This document shows, in pieces, positions 60,282-64,000 of a stretch of DNA of 64,000 nucleotides (positions within the stretch are counted from its first letter, which is position 1; each line of letters starts with the position of its first letter). The notes beneath the pieces were generated by a model. The model was not told the DNA's origin, ran no database searches, and worked only from the letters and a program-made list of their open reading frames with translations. The translations under genes were made by a program, and so were the position numbers. The stretch is from CAVSXS01 sp963767715 (GTDB lineage: Bacteria > Chloroflexota > Ktedonobacteria > Ktedonobacterales > Ktedonobacteraceae), in the NCBI GenBank assembly GCA_963767715.1, contig CAVYFA010000009.1:558001-622000 (forward strand), read 5' to 3'.

Positions 60282-62741
60282 ATGGATGCACAAAAGCTGG
60301 GACAACAATCTGAACAGAGACATAGAGGCCTTACGAGAAAATTGGCGCGCCGTATCATTTATATCCTCATTGCTATATCTCTCCTCCTCTTCATAGTCGG
60401 CATCTTTATCTACGTATTAATTGGGCTGGGCACCATTCATGGCGATTGGGCCAATAAACTGTTTACTATCCTTCCAGGGCTTGGCGACGGCGCTATTGCC
60501 ATTATTGCATTTCTTGGCATCTTTCAGTTTATCCTTTCACTGATCCCAGACGAACCCAAAATCGTTACACCTCCTCTTTCTAATCAATTACCCGCAACCA
60601 ACTCGCAGACAATTTCACCACCTCTCTCGACGAATGCTGCACCTGACCCTACATCTGTCCCCGCTGCATCACCTCCCGCCTCGCGCGGCATCGTAGGCTT
60701 CCCGCCGCCAACCGACCCGCGCACTATCCAGCAGCGTGAGCAGGCCGTCCGGGATATCTATGGTAAACTCATCCAGCCCAGCATCAGCGCGGTTGTCCTG
60801 ACCGGCATCGGTGGGCAGGGAAAATCGACGCTGGCCGCGCTGGTCTATCGCTATCGCCGAAACGCAGCAGCGCAGCGGCCACGGTTACTTTACTGCCCCG
60901 CCACTCTGGTTGCGTGTTGATCCGGCCGTCACGCTGGGCGACATCCTCACGAACGTATGCGACGCGCTCCAGGTCCGAACACCTGATATTGCCTCGCTCT
61001 CGCCCGAAAACCAGACTTTCGCGCTCTTCAACGTCCTCAACAGCCTCGATAAGCCGCGCCTGGTCGTCCTGGATCAGTTTGAAAACGTGCTGGATGACGA
61101 GGGCCGCGCCAGGGCTGACCGTCCTGGCATTGGAGAATGGCTCGACGCGCTGAACAGCAGTGCCTGCACCTGCCGCGTGCTGCTCACCAGCCGGCCCGAT
61201 CCGCAGGGGACGCACGACTATCCTGCCACCTGCCTGCTCATCTATCCGGTCGAGGGCTTGAGCGAGATGGAAGGCATTGAACTGCTGCGCAAGTGGAATG
61301 TGAACGCGACAGAGGCAGAGATGCGCACCGCCGTAAAACGCTGCAACGGCCACGCGCTCTCCCTGACGCTGCTGGCCTCGCTCCTGCAAAAACGCCACCT
61401 TACGCTCGCCACTCTGCTCAACAACTCGCAACTCTGGAAGGGCAATCTCGCGAAAAAGCTCCTTGATGACATCTACCAGGAACTAAGCGACCTACAACGT
61501 AAGCTCCTGGCGGCCTTCTCTGTCTATCGCGAGCCGGTACCCGTCGAAGCGGCGCTGGCTGTTGTATCTGATGCTGCAATTACAAGAAACCAGGCAGACG
61601 CGGCCATTGATACATTGCTGGCTCAGCACCTGGTCGATGCTAAAGGCGAAGGCAGCTACCTGCCGCATGCTATCGTCGCCGAATACGCCAGAGACCATCT
61701 CGTCGCAGGAGACGAGCAGGCAAATCGCCAGGTATTGCTGGCGGCACATGTCAGGGCCGCGCGATATTATCTGGAACGAGCGAAAACGACATGTCCCCCA
61801 CGCGAGCAAAGGCGGAAAATAAGCGATGTGGAAAATCTGATCGAGGCGATATGGGCAATATTGCATGGCGGAGCAGTGGCAGGATGCATATGAACTGATG
61901 GAGGAAGAGGGTATCTTCGAGGATGTTAATCGATGGGGAGGTAATACCATTTTGTTGGGATTGTATTTGCAACTCTTACCAGATAAATGGCATCCAGAAC
62001 CTTCGCGAGCTGCAGATATCTATAATTATCTGGGCTGGATTTATGATGCACTAGGACAAAAGCAACACTCAATTAAATACTATGAACAGGCACTCAAATC
62101 AGGAAGGAGATCGGCAATCGTGGATTGGAGGGCAGTACGCTGGCCAATTTGGGTAATGTTTATAATGCCCTGGGACGGAAACAGGAGGCATTATCCTATC
62201 TAGAACAAGCACTGCATATTCACAAAGAGATCGGGAATAGAGTGAGGAAAGCAGGACCCTCAACAGCCTAGGCAGCGTCTACAATGCCCTGGGACAGAAG
62301 CAAGAAGCCCTGCACTACTACGAGCAAGCCCTAGTTATCTAGCGTGAAGTCGGCGACCGGCGTGGCGAAGGCGTCACCCTCAATAACCTGGGCGGCGTCT
62401 ACGATGCTCTGGGGCAAAAGCAGGAGGCCCTGCGCTACTACGAGCAAGCTCTGGCCATCCGCCGCGAAGTCGGCGACCGGCGTGGCGAAGGCATAACTTT
62501 GCATAATATCGGCACAATTTATTATGGACAAAGCAGTTATGAGGTGGCTCTTGCCTGTTTTCTGCTCGCCTGGGATATCTTCGAGGAGGTACAGAGCCCG
62601 AACCGTGACGAAGTGCAGAGATGGATAGATGACCTGCGCGGCAAGATCGGGGAGAAACAGTACAAGGTGTTGTTGGCACAGGTTGAGCCGCGTGCGGGGG
62701 AGATTGTGGATGAGGCGTTGAGGGAAGGTGGGATGTTGTAG
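60282..62741 (+). pseudogene. NB-ARC/STAND ATPase with 40-residue TPR array, frameshifted and nonsense-mutated
   Basis: Starts MDAQKLGQQSEQRHRGL at 60282 (AGAGGGACATG upstream), with two membrane helices (IIYILIAISLLLFIVGIFIY and about 25 residues later). Walker A is VVLTGIGGQGKSTLAALVY. The frame then breaks near 60862; the next frame has VVLDQFENVLDDEG (Walker B) and LLAAFSVYREPVPVEAALAV. It breaks again near 61880. TPR units of 120 bases follow, with the landmark CTGGG(A/G)CA at 62051, 62170, 62289 and 62409. Spacings of 119, 119 and 120 show two one-base deletions. A TAG at 62340 interrupts the last units. The final frame ends at 62741. Clearly decayed. Confidence 0.8.
62051..62495 (+). 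repeat. 120-bp tandem coding repeats (TPR units)
   Basis: Four near-identical units encode a TPR consensus such as LGQKQEALRYYEQALAIRRE. They belong to the pseudogene above. Near-identity of the last two units indicates recent duplication or gene conversion. Confidence 0.8.
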
Positions 62742-62798
62742 AATGTGGATGAATTTAGAAGCCAATCACCGATATGATGCGCTATTGAGGAGCAATCC

Positions 62799-64000
62799 AT
62801 GTTTATAGATCGTGCGACAAACATTGACCATGTAGGCGATTCCAAGAGTGAGCAGGACCGCCAGGGCGACCGCCAGGGTGCGCCCCTACAATATACGGCA
62901 TGCATCCATTCCAATGCCTCGTATATTGTACGGGCGCACCCTGGCGGTCGCCCTTTTCGCCCTGATCGCCCTGGCGCCTCTGGTGCCCTTCTCGTGGTGC
63001 TTCCTGTTTTGTTGCTCGCGCTGCTGTTGGCGGCTTGCGGCGGCACGGCCTCATCGCAACAGCACATACGCGACGCCGACGCCGACTCCGGAGCGGGGGC
63101 CGCAGTTGCTGGCGAAGGCGGGACTGGCTTTGAACGGGGCGAAGACGCTGCATGGGCTGCTTAATATCAGCGTGACGGGGTCGGGGGTCAATGGGATGGT
63201 CAATACGGAGGTGTGGAACGAGTCGCCCAATAAGAATCGCACGGTTGTGCTGCAATCGACGCTGGCGCAGTTGCCGGCGGGGGAGATTACGGTGAGCGAT
63301 GGGAAGCAGGTGTGGCAATATGATCCGGCGAAGAAGGTAGTGTACCACGCGTCGCTGAGTGGGACGAACGCGAATACGAACGTGAGACAGGATACGAGCC
63401 AGTTCCTGCTTGGCGTGGTACGCTCCATTTTTACCAACAGCGATGCCACGCTGGTTTCGTCGACGGCAAGCGTCAAGGGGCATGCCGTTTACGACGTGCA
63501 CGTGCAGAATAAGTCTGCGGCTGCTTCAGGCGGCACGGGCGGAGCGAATGGCGAGCAATTCAACTATACGGGTGATGTTTACCTGGACAAGACGAGCTAC
63601 CTGCCGGTGGAGGTCGTGCTGGCGATCCAGGGCTTCGGGCAGGCCACGATAGACCTGCCGACGCTGGTGCTCAATAAGCCGGTGGACGAGAAGCTCTTCA
63701 CCTTTGTGCCTCCCGCGGGCGTCAAGGTGGTGCCCTTCCCCACGAATACGGGCGAGACCGGGTCGCTGACACTGACACAGGCGCAGCAGCAGGCGGGCTA
63801 TCACCTGCTCAGCATTCCCGCGTCCCAGACGGCGTATGCCTTGCAGTCGGTCGATGCCCTGGGCGCACCGGGCAATCAGATCTATGCGCTGAACTATGTG
63901 TACAACGGCAGCACGAAGTTCGCCATTTCCGAGGGGAAGGCACTGGCGAATCTGCCGGCTTCCGGACAGGCGGTCACGGTGCGCGGCACGAGCGGCAGCA
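62799..64000 (+). pseudogene. Lipoprotein with LolA/LppX-like domain, REP in its 5' end, one frameshift, 3' end off window
   Basis: The ATG at 62799 has GAGGAGCAATCC upstream. About 20 residues on, the frame runs through the REP palindrome (62863-62954), then into a signal peptide LLVVLPVLLLALLLAAC, a lipobox. Near 63058-63068 the frame shifts by one base. The second frame continues YATPTPTPERGPQLLAKAGL, then GVNGMVNTEVWNESPNKNRT and LFTFVPPAGVKVVPFP, a beta-rich LolA/LppX/DUF4292-like outer domain, open to the window end. The lipobox and linker suggest a surface lipid or polymer-binding lipoprotein. Whether REP insertion lengthened the N-terminus or the start lies after it (no better site seen) is unclear. 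Confidence 0.65.
62863..62954. repeat. REP-like palindrome, longest copy
   Basis: Arms AGGGCGACCGCCAGGGTGCG and CGCACCCTGGCGGTCGCCCT extend into CCCCTACAATATACG / CGTATATTGTACGGG with one mismatch, about 35 pairs. It can fold into a hairpin of about 90 bases inside the translated leader of the lipoprotein. Confidence 0.85.

Noticed and set aside
62051..62495. CRISPR array
   Set aside because: Repeats of 120 bases are contiguous, encode TPRs in frame, and have no spacers.

Overview
The window looks like chromosomal DNA from a moderately GC-rich member of the Chloroflexota, most likely class Ktedonobacteria. That placement is an inference. It rests on the pairing of an FtsA-like ATPase with a baseplate-J-like protein, an ECF sigma factor next to a Rieske protein, STAND/TPR ATPases, and short palindromic repeats that read GGGCGACCGCAAGGGTGCG. 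No rRNA, tRNA or CRISPR array was seen.

Layout. 1-9400: a DUF47 gene end, an unrecognised membrane protein, a GrdB-family gene with an in-frame UGA at the known selenocysteine position (the strongest single observation), a DHFR-like reductase, an MFS exporter behind a possible leader ORF, DUF899 and DUF4332 genes, and debris that includes 20-bp repeats. 9400-18500: carbohydrate block. A LacI repressor faces a PfkB kinase and an RbsB/RbsA/RbsC-type sugar ABC transporter (ATPase frameshifted), with three LacI-type operators between them. Glycogen genes glgC and glgA converge next to it. 19000-24100: a two-domain VOC protein, a cupin, a frameshifted FAH-family hydrolase (together suggesting ring-cleavage chemistry), a cytidylate-kinase-like protein, and a NUDIX plus MBL-hydrolase pair. 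24100-31300, minus strand: an ABC-2 exporter (ATPase frameshifted), a probable 16S rRNA G1405 methyltransferase, tgt, an amidase, and an AT-richer, decayed AAA ATPase. 31400-41600: pcrA/uvrD helicase; a three-gene operon of LprG-like lipoprotein, 14-TM MFS exporter with an extracytoplasmic extension, and a secreted protein; then a translin homologue, a UbiA/MenA prenyltransferase and a small membrane protein. 41600-53750: Pnkp-like kinase, alaS, FtsA/PilM-like ATPase, baseplate-J-like membrane protein, ruvX, mltG, uppP, two small paralogous membrane proteins, and fmt. 53800-64000: STAND ATPase with TPRs, ECF sigma factor with Rieske partner, a dead IS50-like insertion with intact ends and a 9-bp target duplication, a second and decayed NB-ARC/TPR gene, and a frameshifted lipoprotein running off the window.

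Two themes cut across the window. (1) Several palindromic repeat families (REP-like units, a MITE-like element with TTTGGAGATA ends, a 45-bp repeat, 20-bp tandem units) sit in gene ends and gaps, and some appear to extend or alter coding ends. (2) Many genes carry one-base indels. Some lie in homopolymers of otherwise intact genes and could be sequencing error; others (AAA ATPase, IS transposase, second STAND gene) are multiple and look like real decay. Motif, domain and family calls come from reading the sequence by eye, with no database search.
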